From: Actinomadura macra NBRC 14102
GTDB taxonomy: Bacteria; Actinomycetota; Actinomycetes; Streptosporangiales; Streptosporangiaceae
DNA: 64,000 nt
Assembly (NCBI RefSeq): GCF_001552215.1
Contig: NZ_BCQT01000002.1
Span: 186,001 to 250,000 of the forward strand
Reading direction: 5' to 3'
The notes under the pieces are model-generated. The model had not been told where the DNA came from. It did not search any database and was given only the letters and a program-made list of their open reading frames with translations. Below are positions 1-7,855 of this stretch, in pieces. Position numbers and translations under genes: made by a program. Position 1 is the first letter of the stretch. Each line of letters starts with the position of its first letter.

Positions 1-445
1 CGAGCACCTCGTCGGCGTCCGCCCCGTCGGCGGCGTAACCCATCTGGACGATGCGGGTGCCGGTCTCGACGAGCTTGCGGAGCACCGAGCGCTCGTGGAC
101 GATCTTGGCGTAGTAGCCGGCGTTGGCGGCCGTGGGCACCAGGGAGATCAGGGTGTGCAGGTAGGGGGCACCGCCGATGCGCCCGATCTCACCGTTCTTG
201 GTGAGCTCGCCGGCGATGGTGACCGCGTCGGCGGGGTCACCGCGACCGTAGAGGTCGAGGATGGTGTCGTAGATGATCTGGTGTGCGGGACGGTAGAAGT
301 CCCCGGCGCGCAGCACCTCGACGACCTCGGCGATAGCGTCCGGGGACAGCAGCATGCCGCCGAGGACACCCTGTTCGGCGGTGATGTCGTTCGGCGGGGT
401 GCGTTCGAACTCGTGCTCTTGCGGTCCGAGATCGGTCACGCTCAC
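1..445 (-). CDS. dnaB: Replicative DNA helicase DnaB, N-terminal part (runs off the window)
   Basis: Replicative 5'-3' helicase that unwinds DNA ahead of the replisome. Only the first 148 residues lie in the window. They form the all-helical N-terminal domain that binds primase and builds the hexamer collar, with typical actinobacterial segments such as PPNDITAEQGVLGGMLLS, DFYRPAHQIIYDTI and GGAPYLHTLISLVPTAANAG. The RecA-like ATPase domain lies outside, so an intein, common in actinobacterial dnaB, cannot be judged. I chose the GTG at 445 because a GGGGG ribosome site sits about 8 bases upstream; a second in-frame GTG is at 439. The gene points away from oriC and is divergent from the MATE gene across a gap with DnaA-box-like repeats. 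Identity is secure. Confidence 0.95.
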   Translation of the reverse strand, partial: MSVTDLGPQEHEFERTPPNDITAEQGVLGGMLLSPDAIAEVVEVLRAGDFYRPAHQIIYDTILDLYGRGDPADAVTIAGELTKNGEIGRIGGAPYLHTLISLVPTAANAGYYAKIVHERSVLRKLVETGTRIVQMGYAADGADADEVL

Positions 446-569
446 GGTCGCACCCCCTTCGTCCCGGCCGGCCGGCGTCCCCGTCCGCCCCAGCGCCGAC
501 CGTCCATCCCACGTTTACCTGAGGCGTCCGACATTCTCCCGAGCCCGCGCCGTCACGGGCAAAGCGAGC

Positions 570-646
570 TGTGGACAAGGATGTGGAGCCCCTGTGCAGA
601 CACGCCGGTTTGGTTGTGCACGACCTGTGGACAACTCTGGGGATAA
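570..646. promoter_or_regulatory. DnaA-box-like cluster between dnaB and the MATE gene
   Basis: The 332-base dnaB-MATE gap (446-777) holds no gene. It contains TGTGGACAA at 570-578 and again at 626-634, a related TTGTGCACG at 614-622 and TGGGGATAA at 638-646. TGTGGACAA is the reverse complement of TTGTCCACA, the form preferred by high-GC actinobacterial DnaA, and the same nonamer occurs twice in front of dnaA in this window. A role in DnaA control of dnaB or in DnaA titration is inference. Confidence 0.5.
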
Positions 647-777
647 CGTGCGGGCCACTTCGGCAGAGGCACGTTGAGCTGCGAAGACTTCGTCCACCGG
701 CTGTGCGGTGAAGAAAGTCGGCCACTTCCTCCGATGTAAGGGGTAAATTTCTGTAGAATCTTACAGACTGGTAGGGT

Positions 778-2115
778 ATGCCGGATATGCTCGGCTCACC
801 CCTACGGCGCGCGACCGTCCACGACCGCGAGATCCTGCGGCTCGCCGTCCCGGCGTTCGGCGCGCTCGTCGCCGAACCCCTCTTCCTGCTGTCCGACTCG
901 GCGATCATCGGGCATCTCGGCACCGCACAGCTCGGCGGCCTCGGCGTCGCGGGACAGGCGCTGACCACGCTCGTCTACCTGTGCGTGTTCCTCGCGTACG
1001 GCACGACCGCGGGAGTGGCCCGGCAGGTCGGCGCCGGCGATCTGCGAGCGGCGGTCCGGCAGGGCATCGACGGGATGTGGCTCGCCCTGGCCATCGGCGG
1101 CGTCCTGATCGTCGCCGCGTGGCCGCTGACCCCGTCGATCGTCGAGGCGTTCGGCGCGTCCCCGTCCGTGGCGCCCTACGCCGAGACCTATCTGCGCGTG
1201 AGCCTGTTCGGGATCCCGTCGATGCTGGTCGTCCTTGCCGGGACGGGGGTTCTGCGCGGACTCCAGGACACCCGGACGCCCCTGCTCGTCTCGATCGGCG
1301 GCTTCTCGGTCAACCTGCTGCTCAATGTGGTGTTCGTACTCGTCCTGGACTGGGGGATCGCCGGTTCGGCCTGGGGCACCGTGCTCGCCCAGACCGCAAG
1401 CGCGGCCGTCTACGCGACGGTGGTGCTCCGCGCCGCGCGACGTCACAGCGCCCCGGTGCGGCCCGATGCCGGGGGCCTGCGCACGGCGGCGACGGCGGGG
1501 GTCGGGCTGCTCGTCCGGACGGCGGCGCTGCGGATCGTCCTCATCGTGGGAACGTCGATCGCGGCGCGCATGGGGGACGCGGAGATCGCCGCGTACCAGG
1601 TCGGCTTCCAGATCTGGACGTTGCTGGCCTTCGCGCTCGACGCCCTGGCCATCGCCGGCCAGGCGATCACCGGACGGTACCTCGGCGCGTCCGACGTCGT
1701 GGCCACCCGGGCGGTGACCCGGCGGATGGTCGGCTGGGGCGTGGCCTGCGGCGTCGTGTTCGGCCTGGTGATCCTCGCGGCGCGGCCCTGGCTACCGGGC
1801 CTGTTCACCTCGGACGAAGACGTCCGGCACCTGCTGCTCGTCTCGCTGATCCTGGTCGCGCTCCTGCAACCGGTCGCGGGCGTGGTGTTCGTCCTGGACG
1901 GGATTCTGATCGGTGCGGGGGACGGTGGGTACCTCGCGCTGACGACCCTGGTCGCGACGGCCGCCTTCCTGCCCGCGGCACTCGTGCTGTACCGCATGGA
2001 CGCCGGACTGGCCGGTCTCTGGGCCGCCATCGGCCTCTGGATGCTGACCCGGATGCTCACCCTCAGCCTTCGGGCCCGCGGTGACCGCTGGATGGTGACC
2101 GGCGCCATCCGTTAG
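778..2115 (+). CDS. MATE family efflux transporter (DinF-like)
   Basis: Integral membrane drug/sodium or drug/proton antiporter of the MATE superfamily, 445 residues, the usual family length, with about 12 hydrophobic segments arranged as two repeated bundles. The N-terminal segment (ILRLAVPAFGALVAEPLFLL, then SDSAIIGHLGTAQLGGLGVAG) is typical of the DinF-like branch. The ATG at 778 follows a weak GTAGGG site. The gene is divergent from dnaB; a MATE gene beside dnaB is also seen in Streptomyces, so this is ancestral synteny rather than a recent insertion. Its stop overlaps the stop of the convergent GNAT gene. Substrate unknown. Confidence 0.9.
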   Translation: MPDMLGSPLRRATVHDREILRLAVPAFGALVAEPLFLLSDSAIIGHLGTAQLGGLGVAGQALTTLVYLCVFLAYGTTAGVARQVGAGDLRAAVRQGIDGMWLALAIGGVLIVAAWPLTPSIVEAFGASPSVAPYAETYLRVSLFGIPSMLVVLAGTGVLRGLQDTRTPLLVSIGGFSVNLLLNVVFVLVLDWGIAGSAWGTVLAQTASAAVYATVVLRAARRHSAPVRPDAGGLRTAATAGVGLLVRTAALRIVLIVGTSIAARMGDAEIAAYQVGFQIWTLLAFALDALAIAGQAITGRYLGASDVVATRAVTRRMVGWGVACGVVFGLVILAARPWLPGLFTSDEDVRHLLLVSLILVALLQPVAGVVFVLDGILIGAGDGGYLALTTLVATAAFLPAALVLYRMDAGLAGLWAAIGLWMLTRMLTLSLRARGDRWMVTGAIR

Positions 2116-2681
2116 CCGCCGCCCGCGACACCGTGCTCGCGTGCACGGCCCCGAGCGTCACGGGCGATCTCGTGGGTCCAGGTGAGCAGGCTGACGCGGC
2201 GCCCTTTCTCCTCGACGATCACGGGCGCGGCGTCGGTCAGGTGGTAACCGGCGGTACGTGCGACCGCGGTGCTGGCGGCGTTGCCCGGCTCGATCTCCAG
2301 GCCCACCTTGCTCAGCCCGGCCACGTGGTGTGCGTAGTCGGTCATCAGGAGGACGGCCCTGGACGCGAGCCGCTGCCCGCGGTGTGCGGCGCCGACTCCG
2401 TAGCCGATCGTGCCGCTGACCTTGTTCAGCATGACCTCGCCCTTGGGCCGGCGGCCGTCGGTCGTGATGGCGAGGTGGACCCGCTCACCCAGCGCCCGGC
2501 CCTGGCGGGCGCGGTCGAGGTAGTTCCGGGCGGCCGGCACGTCGAACGGGGTGACGAGCGGCGTCCAGTAGGCGATGTCGGGGTCGTCGAACAGCTCCGC
2601 CATCGCCTCCAGGTCGTCATCGCCCCACTCGCGCAGGATGAGGCCGTGCCCGCTCAGCAGGACGGCGTTCGACGAACTCAT
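2112..2681 (-). CDS. GNAT family N-acetyltransferase (RimJ/RimL-like)
   Basis: Acyl-CoA-dependent N-acetyltransferase of 189 residues. The fold is visible from the opening strand (LILREWGDDDLEAMAELFDD, residues 14-33), the acetyl-CoA-binding motif HRGQRLASRA at about 100-109, and the helix after a strand containing EIEPGNAAS at about 129-137, a pattern seen in enzymes acting on protein N-termini or amino groups. The first ATG is at 2681; an in-frame GTG at 2693 is an alternative. It is convergent with the MATE gene and their stop codons overlap. The substrate cannot be read from the sequence. Confidence 0.8.
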   Translation of the reverse strand: MSSSNAVLLSGHGLILREWGDDDLEAMAELFDDPDIAYWTPLVTPFDVPAARNYLDRARQGRALGERVHLAITTDGRRPKGEVMLNKVSGTIGYGVGAAHRGQRLASRAVLLMTDYAHHVAGLSKVGLEIEPGNAASTAVARTAGYHLTDAAPVIVEEKGRRVSLLTWTHEIARDARGRAREHGVAGGG

Positions 2682-2773
2682 GTCCTTGATCACATCATGC
2701 GGCGGGTACCGGTGAGAACCGGCCGGGGAAATCGGCGATCGGCGTTCGCACCGGGAGCCACACTCGCTACTAT

Positions 2774-2789
2774 TCGAACATGTGTTCCA
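2774..2789 (+). promoter_or_regulatory. LexA (SOS) box overlapping a start codon
   Basis: The 16-mer TCGAACATGTGTTCCA matches the actinobacterial SOS box TCGAAC-N4-GTTCGA at 11 of 12 defined positions. The ATG of the following small gene (2780) lies in the spacer and right half-site, so bound LexA would block transcription or translation start directly. Repressor binding is inferred from the match only. Confidence 0.55.
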
Positions 2790-2968
2790 CGCATGGCGAG
2801 CGGATGGCCCGGCTGACCCAGGCGATCGACGATCTGGCGGCCGAGGGTCTGGCCGGGCTGCCCCCGGAGACCCTGGTGGAACGCGTGGCGGGCATCTGGT
2901 CGCTGGTGGAGGGCATCGACCCCGAGATCGCCCGTCGCCGTACCCGCTACACCACACCCGAGACATAG
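2780..2968 (+). CDS. Small putative SOS-controlled protein (62 aa)
   Basis: Encodes 62 residues, predicted mainly helical (ARLTQAIDDLAAEGLAGLP then PETLVERVAGIWSLVEGIDP), with a basic tail containing RRRTRY. No catalytic motif, signal peptide or membrane segment is visible. The start lies inside a LexA-type operator, the same arrangement I recall for DUF222/13E12-type HNH endonuclease genes of actinobacteria, and the amphipathic helix loosely resembles the N-terminal helix of that family. It may be a stand-alone mini-protein or the remnant of a longer gene, since no HNH domain follows. Function unknown. Confidence 0.55.
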   Translation: MCSTHGERMARLTQAIDDLAAEGLAGLPPETLVERVAGIWSLVEGIDPEIARRRTRYTTPET

Positions 2969-3033
2969 GCTGCGTTCCGAAGTCCCGGCCCACGGGGACC
3001 GGGCCTGGACGAGCGCGGCATACGGGCGGCGCC

Positions 3034-3882
3034 TCAGCCGAAGTCGTCCAACGGGGGGAAGAAGGGCATCCCGTCCTCGACCTCTGGCTCTGGCTTGACC
3101 TGCGAACTCTTCGGGGAGCCGGCCAACCGCTCGGCCACCGACCTGCGCAGTTCGGGCAGCCGCGCGTACAGGACGTCACCCGGACACGCGGTCTTGTTGT
3201 AGTCCCGGTGCCCCACGATGGCGCCGGACGGTTCGAGGTCGTACGCCCGGCAGAGCCACACGCACACCTCCACGAGCGACCCCCACAGCAGATCCGGGAC
3301 CTCCTTCTGCATGTAGGAGCCCTCGTTCTCGATCCCGATCGTGTGCTCGTTGTGGTGCAGCACCTGCGCGCCGACCGCATGCCTGCCCGATTTGATGGCC
3401 TTCAGCGACTGGTTGCGCCCCTCCATCACGAGGCCGGCGCGGCCGATGGTCAGCTGCTGGCCGGTGTCGTCCCAGTTCCGCTTGTCCATGTGGAAGTTCT
3501 GGATGTATCGCGACAGAGCGTATGCGTGCGCGATCGACCGGTCGTCGGAGTTCGCCGTGTCCGTGTGATGGACGATGATCCGGTCCGGTGGACGGTCGAG
3601 GACCGTCACGGGCCGCCTCGGTGGCCTGGCCTTCCAGTCGGCACGGGTGTGGACGCGCGGGGCGTCCGCCGTGAAGCGCGACTCCTGGCCGGCCGCGGGG
3701 AACTCCTCTGCCAGGGCGCTGTTGTCGGCCGACGAGCCCATGGCCAGCAGGCCCGCGCCCATCACCCCGCTGATGAGCGAGCGGCGCGTCACGTGCGGGC
3801 CGTCCTCGCGCGGACGGCGCGTGCCCGGCGAGCCGTCGCGTTCCCGGTCGGCCGCGCCGTCCCCCGATTGCGCGATCAACAC
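3034..3882 (-). CDS. Tat-exported peptidoglycan recognition protein / N-acetylmuramoyl-L-alanine amidase
   Basis: Predicted zinc amidase of the PGRP (Amidase_2) fold that cuts the bond between muramic acid and the stem peptide. Residues 32-50 form a twin-arginine signal (TRRSLISGVMGAGLLA). The domain starts near HTRADWKARPP (78-88). Zinc ligands are visible as HHT (His105/106), and His225 and Cys233 in GHRDYNKTACPG. The Tyr that usually follows the HMD segment (GYNF/GYSF in animal PGRPs) is Gln here (DTGQQLTIG); bacterial members often differ at this point. The ATG at 3882 gives a 31-residue lead before the Tat motif, so a later start is possible. It stands alone between the GNAT gene and the rpsF operon. 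Confidence 0.85.
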   Translation of the reverse strand: MLIAQSGDGAADRERDGSPGTRRPREDGPHVTRRSLISGVMGAGLLAMGSSADNSALAEEFPAAGQESRFTADAPRVHTRADWKARPPRRPVTVLDRPPDRIIVHHTDTANSDDRSIAHAYALSRYIQNFHMDKRNWDDTGQQLTIGRAGLVMEGRNQSLKAIKSGRHAVGAQVLHHNEHTIGIENEGSYMQKEVPDLLWGSLVEVCVWLCRAYDLEPSGAIVGHRDYNKTACPGDVLYARLPELRRSVAERLAGSPKSSQVKPEPEVEDGMPFFPPLDDFG

Positions 3883-3967
3883 CGTCCCCCTTCGTCCCGC
3901 GATGATCTCTGCAACGGAACGTAGCGGTCACTCCGCCGATCACCCAAGCTCAGGGCGGTTCACGCAC

Positions 3968-3981
3968 GTTTCACAAGAAAC
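3968..3981. promoter_or_regulatory. Degenerate parS-like sequence
   Basis: GTTTCACAAGAAAC differs at two central positions from the parS core GTTTCACGTGAAAC. It lies in the gap between the amidase and the rplI terminator, about 56 kb from dnaA. Chance occurrence is possible, so this is a weak call. Confidence 0.25.
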
Positions 3982-4070
3982 ACCGTCAAGCCAGTACCTG
4001 ACGGGGTGTGCTGGGGGACGCCGAGTGTCCATGCCACCCGGCCGTACGCCTGGGCTGCCCTTCGGCTCGG

Positions 4071-4116
4071 AAAACGAACGGCCCTCACATCCCGGAAGGG
4101 ACGTGAGGGCCGTTCG
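4071..4116 (-). terminator. Intrinsic terminator of the rpsF-ssb-rpsR-rplI operon
   Basis: A perfect 14-bp stem (4075-4088 with 4103-4116) begins 12 bases after the rplI stop and is followed on the minus strand by four T residues (4071-4074). This is a textbook rho-independent terminator ending the ribosomal operon. Confidence 0.9.
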
Positions 4117-4128
4117 GACGGACGAGCG

Positions 4129-4575
4129 TCAGTCCTCGACGACGTTGACGTCGATCGTGGCGTTGACGTCGCTGTGCAGCCGGACGCTGACCCGGTGGGT
4201 GCCGACCGTCTTGATCGGATTGCCGATCTCGATGCGGCGGCGGTCCAGGTCGGGGCCGTCGGCGGCCTTGACCGCCTCGGCGATGTCGGCGGCGGTGACC
4301 GCACCGAACAGGCGGCCGTTGCTGCCGGTCCGGGTGCGCAGCGTCACCCGCAGTGCCTGCAGCCGACCGGCGACCTCCTTGGCGTGCTCGACGGTCGCGA
4401 TCTCGCGGGCCGAACGCGCCTTCTTGATCGAGTCGATCTCCTTCTCGGCGCCCCGGGTCCACTTGATCGCGAAACCGCGGGGGACGAGGTAGTTGCGGCC
4501 GTAGCCGTCACGGACCTCGATGACGTCTCCGGGCTCGCCGAGCCCGGAGACCTGCTGGGTCAGGATGAGCTTCAT
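4129..4575 (-). CDS. rplI: 50S ribosomal protein L9
   Basis: Large-subunit protein L9, which binds 23S rRNA through its N-terminal domain. It has 148 residues, as expected. The N-terminal signature MKLILTQQVSGLGEPGDVIE and RDGYGRNYLVPRGFA is clear, followed by the long connecting helix and the C-terminal domain (LFGAVTAADIAEAV). The ATG at 4575 has an AGGGGGAC ribosome site; a longer reading to 4635 would only add non-conserved residues. Last gene of rpsF-ssb-rpsR-rplI, 19 bases after rpsR. Confidence 0.98.
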   Translation of the reverse strand: MKLILTQQVSGLGEPGDVIEVRDGYGRNYLVPRGFAIKWTRGAEKEIDSIKKARSAREIATVEHAKEVAGRLQALRVTLRTRTGSNGRLFGAVTAADIAEAVKAADGPDLDRRRIEIGNPIKTVGTHRVSVRLHSDVNATIDVNVVED

Positions 4576-4594
4576 GATCTGTCGTCCCCCTGAC

Positions 4595-4831
4595 TCAGCG
4601 CGCGGTGCTGGTGTACGGCAGCAGCGCCATCTCACGGGCGTTCTTGATCGCCGTGGCGACGTCCCGCTGGTGCTGGGTGCAGTTGCCGGTCACCCGCCGG
4701 GCACGGATCTTGCCGCGGTCGGAGATGAACTTCCGCAGCAGCCCGGTGTCCTTGTAGTCGACGTAGGAGATCTTCTCCTGGCAGAAAACGCAAACCTTCT
4801 TCTTGGGCTTGCGGGGAGGTGGCTTCGCCAT
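4595..4831 (-). CDS. rpsR: 30S ribosomal protein S18
   Basis: Small-subunit protein S18, partner of S6 on the platform of the 30S subunit. It has 78 residues with the usual basic N-terminus ([12 protein letters not shown]), then CVFC and [20 protein letters not shown] and TGNCTQHQR. The CVFC pair plus the later Cys is the zinc-ribbon (C+) form, whereas many actinobacteria also carry a zinc-free S18 elsewhere. It lies between ssb and rplI, in operon order. Confidence 0.98.
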   Translation of the reverse strand: MAKPPPRKPKKKVCVFCQEKISYVDYKDTGLLRKFISDRGKIRARRVTGNCTQHQRDVATAIKNAREMALLPYTSTAR

Positions 4832-4928
4832 CGTGGTGCTCCTTTATGAGAGCCCCGCTCACGCGGGAATGGACGTGTACATGTCTTGGTCTTGCTGTGT
4901 GTGGCCGGCCCGTCGAGCGGACGGACGG

Positions 4929-5525
4929 TTAGAACGGCGGGTCGTCGGAGAACCCGCCGCCGCCACCGCCGCCGGTGGCCCAGGGGTCCTCGGCGGGGGC
5001 ACCGCCCCCACCCTGCTGGCCGCCTCCGAAACCGCCCCCACCTTGCTGGGCGCCTCCGAAACCGCCGCCGCCCTGCTGGCCGCCGCCACCGCCGCCGAAG
5101 CCGCCGCCCTGACCGCCGCCACCGCCGCCGCCTCCGAAGCCGCCGCCGCCACCGCCCTGCCGCTGGGTCTTGTTGACCTTCGCGGTGGCGTTGCGGAGCG
5201 ACGGGCCGACCTCGTCGACCTCGATCTCGAAGACGGTGCGCTTCTCACCCTCGCGGGTCTCGTACGAGCGCTGCTTGAGCCGTCCCTGCACGATCACCCG
5301 CATGCCGCGCTGCAGGCTCTCGGCAACGTTCTCGGCGGCCTGCCGCCAGACGTTGCAGGTCAGGAACAGTGCCTCGCCGTCCTTCCAATCGTTTGACTGG
5401 CGGTCGAAGAACCGCGGAGTCGAGGCGATACGGAACGACGCGACCGCCTGGCCGCTCGGGGTGAAGCGCAGATTCGGGTCCTCGACGAGGTTCCCGACGA
5501 TCGTGATTACGGTGTCGCCTGCCAT
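4929..5525 (-). CDS. ssb: Single-stranded DNA-binding protein SSB
   Basis: Tetrameric SSB that coats single-stranded DNA at forks and recruits repair proteins. It has 198 residues: an OB fold at about 1-112 ([56 protein letters not shown]), a very glycine-rich flexible linker at about 120-188 with GGGG and QQGGGG repeats, and the acidic tip ending DDPPF that docks partners. Second gene of the rpsF operon. The linker DNA is a GC-rich simple repeat and could vary in length between strains. Confidence 0.97.
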   Translation of the reverse strand: MAGDTVITIVGNLVEDPNLRFTPSGQAVASFRIASTPRFFDRQSNDWKDGEALFLTCNVWRQAAENVAESLQRGMRVIVQGRLKQRSYETREGEKRTVFEIEVDEVGPSLRNATAKVNKTQRQGGGGGGFGGGGGGGGQGGGFGGGGGGQQGGGGFGGAQQGGGGFGGGQQGGGGAPAEDPWATGGGGGGGFSDDPPF

Positions 5526-5562
5526 GGGGCTCGCTCCGGCTGGTGTGAGGGCTGAGCCGGGC

Positions 5563-5853
5563 TCAGTGGACCTCGGGACGGATGACCTTGGTGCGGAGAA
5601 TCGACTCGCTCAGGTTGAGCTGACGGTCGAGCTCCTTGACCGTGGCAGGCTCAGCCGACAGGTCGACCACCGCGTAGATGCCTTCGGACTTCTTCTGAAT
5701 GTCGTACGCCAGGCGCCGGCGGCCCCAGACGTCGACCTTCTCCACGCTGCCGCCGCCGTCCTTGACGACCTTCAGGAACGGGTCGAGTGCCGTGTTGGCG
5801 GTGCGCTCGTCGATGGCGGGGTCGAGGATCGCCATAAGTTCGTAACGACGCAT
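5563..5853 (-). CDS. rpsF: 30S ribosomal protein S6
   Basis: Small-subunit protein S6, partner of S18. It has 96 residues with the family start [20 protein letters not shown] and the core [27 protein letters not shown] ribosome site lies about 10 bases upstream of the ATG at 5853. First gene of the rpsF-ssb-rpsR-rplI operon, known to be conserved across bacteria near the origin in actinobacteria. Confidence 0.98.
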   Translation of the reverse strand: MRRYELMAILDPAIDERTANTALDPFLKVVKDGGGSVEKVDVWGRRRLAYDIQKKSEGIYAVVDLSAEPATVKELDRQLNLSESILRTKVIRPEVH

Positions 5854-5884
5854 GCTGTGTCCCTACCTCCTCTGGACTGGTGCG

Positions 5885-5903
5885 GTCACGGTCTCTCCGT
5901 GAC
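5885..5903 (-). promoter_or_regulatory. Hairpin in the rpsF leader
   Basis: A 7-bp perfect stem (GTCACGG paired with CCGTGAC, five-base loop) lies about 30 bases upstream of the rpsF start in the 5' leader. Many bacterial rpsF mRNAs carry an S6:S18-binding leader; this position would fit, but I could not verify the consensus bulge, so the regulatory role is inference. The rest of 5904-6076 shows no gene. Confidence 0.35.
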
Positions 5904-6076
5904 AGGAGGGTTGTTGCGTCTCCCGCGACGGCACCGGCCCCGGATCGCCGGGCGGACCTGCCGCGAGACCGATACAGGCTACCAACTGTCAGCAGCTTAC
6001 GAGCCACTTCACCCCAGTCCGCCACGGTGCGGCCACGCTCAGCTGTGGCGGGCTCGCGAGGCGTCATGGCGCGTAC

Positions 6077-6241
6077 TCAGCGGCGGACGGTCGGGCGGGC
6101 GGGCCTGGCACAGCGGCGCCGCTCCAGTTCCGCCATGATGTCGGCCATACGGGCGCGCATCCGGGCGGTCTGGGTCGTCAGCAACGACAACTCCTCGACG
6201 AGCTCCGCGTCACCGATGACCCCCAACTCACTGCTGTTCAT
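6077..6241 (-). CDS. Small helical protein (54 aa), unknown function
   Basis: The ATG at 6241 has an excellent GGAGG ribosome site at 7-base spacing, which argues for a real gene. The 54 residues form one long amphipathic helix (DAELVEELSLLTTQTARMRA, then MADIMAELERRR) and an Arg/Pro-rich tail. A helix of this kind resembles the N-terminal helix of DUF222/13E12 HNH proteins, but no nuclease domain follows. A LexA-like box lies 172 bases upstream at 6413-6428. A reading extended to 6364 has no supporting ribosome site. Confidence 0.55.
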   Translation of the reverse strand: MNSSELGVIGDAELVEELSLLTTQTARMRARMADIMAELERRRCARPARPTVRR

Positions 6242-6412
6242 CGCCTCGCCTCCGCTCTGCCGTTCACGGGCGCCTTTCCGAGCGGCCATACCGGGCCTGA
6301 CCGGCGGTTTCCGCCGACCCCCCGCGCGATGGCCGGCTGGTGCTGTCGGTTCACGGTGCTGCACCTCCTGCTCTCCCCGCTTCCCCTCGGGGACGGCCTC
6401 GAGACCGTGTTC

Positions 6413-6428
6413 TCGAAACCATGTTCGA
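6413..6428. promoter_or_regulatory. LexA-like (SOS) box between two divergent small genes
   Basis: TCGAAACCATGTTCGA matches the actinobacterial SOS consensus TCGAAC-N4-GTTCGA at 11 of 12 positions. It lies in the 334-base gap between the 54-aa gene (minus) and the 99-aa membrane gene (plus), so either could be the target. Nothing else is evident in this gap. Binding is inferred. Confidence 0.45.
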
Positions 6429-6575
6429 CGTTACCGGCCGGCGCCGACAATTTCCGCACGAGCACGCTGGTTGATCTCCGGATGTGCTGGGAATCCCTCT
6501 TACGCGCACGGCCCGTCCGGCCACATCGTCATCCCCAGGCCGGGACGCACGGCGCCACGACCCGGAGGAGGTCCG

Positions 6576-6875
6576 ATGCGACAGGAGGCAGCCGGAGGCG
6601 AGCAGGCCGCCGTCGGCGTCGACACCGAACGCCACCCGTTGGAGAACGGGCTGGCGGTGGCGGCCATCACGATCGGGGTCGCGGCCCTCATCCTGGGCTC
6701 GATCCCGGCGACGCACTTCTTCGGCGCGGTCGCGGCGGTGATCGGCCTGCCGCTGGCCCTGTACTCCCAGCTGATCTCCGCCACGACCAATGAGCGGTGG
6801 CTGAACGTCGTCGGGATGGTGGCCGCGTTCATCGGCGGGGCCTTCGCGCTGAGCCACGGCGGATTCACGATCTGA
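6576..6875 (+). CDS. Small two-helix membrane protein (99 aa)
   Basis: Starts at the ATG at 6576 behind a strong GGAGGAGG site. A polar N-terminus (about 1-25) is followed by hydrophobic segments NGLAVAAITIGVAALILGSI and FFGAVAAVIGLPLALYSQLI and a third shorter stretch (VVGMVAAFIGGAFAL), so two or three membrane passes are expected. No enzyme motif is present. The family is not recognised. It lies 45 bases before nfo in the same direction, so the two may be co-transcribed. Confidence 0.6.
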   Translation: MRQEAAGGEQAAVGVDTERHPLENGLAVAAITIGVAALILGSIPATHFFGAVAAVIGLPLALYSQLISATTNERWLNVVGMVAAFIGGAFALSHGGFTI

Positions 6876-6920
6876 CGGCTCGGCCGCGGGATGTCGTGGT
6901 GCGCGGCTAACCTCGATGTC

Positions 6921-7694
6921 ATGCGCATCGGAGCCCACGTCGACCAGAACAACCCGCTCGACAACGCCCGCGCCATCGGCGCGGACGTCGTTCAGTTCTT
7001 CCTGGGCGATCCGCAGGGCTGGAAGAAGCCCGTCCTGCCCGAGGGCGTCGAAGCCCTGGACGGTTCCGGCGTGGACGTGTACATCCACGCGCCGTACACG
7101 ATCAACGTGGCGACGTCCAACAACCGGATCCGCATCCCCAGCCGGAAGAACCTCACCCAGCAGTTGGAGGCGGCGGCCTCGATCGGCGCGAAGGCACTGA
7201 TCGTGCACGGCGGTCATGTGCTGAAGGACGACGACCCCGAGATGGGGTTCGAGAACTGGCGCAAGGTGTTCGAGAGGATCGAGTGCCCGATCCCGGTCTA
7301 TATCGAGAACACCGCGGGCGGCGGCAACGCCATGGCGCGCAAGTTCGACCGGATCGCCCGACTGTGGGAGGTCCTGTCGACGGTGGACGGATTGGACGAC
7401 AAGCTCGGTTTCTGTCTCGACACCTGCCACGCGCACGCGGCCGGCGAGGAGCTCATCGACGCGGTCGACCGGATCAAGGCGATCACCGGCCGCATCGACC
7501 TCGTCCACTGCAACGACAGCCGCGACACGTTCGGATCGGGCGCCGACCGGCACGCCAACCTCGGTAGCGGGCAGATCGACACCGACCTGATCCTCGGCGT
7601 CGTGCGCGCCGCCGCGGCGCCCGTGGTCGTGGAGACGCCCGGCGCCGGACATGCCGACGACATCGCCTGGCTCCGTTCCCACCTGGCCACCTGA
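6921..7694 (+). CDS. nfo: Deoxyribonuclease IV (endonuclease IV family)
   Basis: AP endonuclease that cuts DNA 5' of abasic sites in base excision repair, a TIM barrel of the xylose-isomerase-like superfamily using zinc. It has 257 residues; the family start is [20 protein letters not shown]. Metal-binding segments are visible as [38 protein letters not shown] and VVVETPG. The ATG at 6921 fits the family N-terminus better than an upstream in-frame start at 6891. It belongs with the replication and repair genes and sits beside a LexA-like box. Confidence 0.88.
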   Translation: MRIGAHVDQNNPLDNARAIGADVVQFFLGDPQGWKKPVLPEGVEALDGSGVDVYIHAPYTINVATSNNRIRIPSRKNLTQQLEAAASIGAKALIVHGGHVLKDDDPEMGFENWRKVFERIECPIPVYIENTAGGGNAMARKFDRIARLWEVLSTVDGLDDKLGFCLDTCHAHAAGEELIDAVDRIKAITGRIDLVHCNDSRDTFGSGADRHANLGSGQIDTDLILGVVRAAAAPVVVETPGAGHADDIAWLRSHLAT

Positions 7695-7855
7695 AGTCGG
7701 GAACCGGGGCTCGACCATGCGCATCTAACGTCGCGTAAGTGCGGAATGCAGTAAAACCGCAGGCACGGCCAGACTGGCATAATCCGAACCCTCAGCCCTC
7801 AGCGCACGCGCGGTACCACAGGCGGCAGCGGGCGCGCCAACCGATCGGGAAGTCC

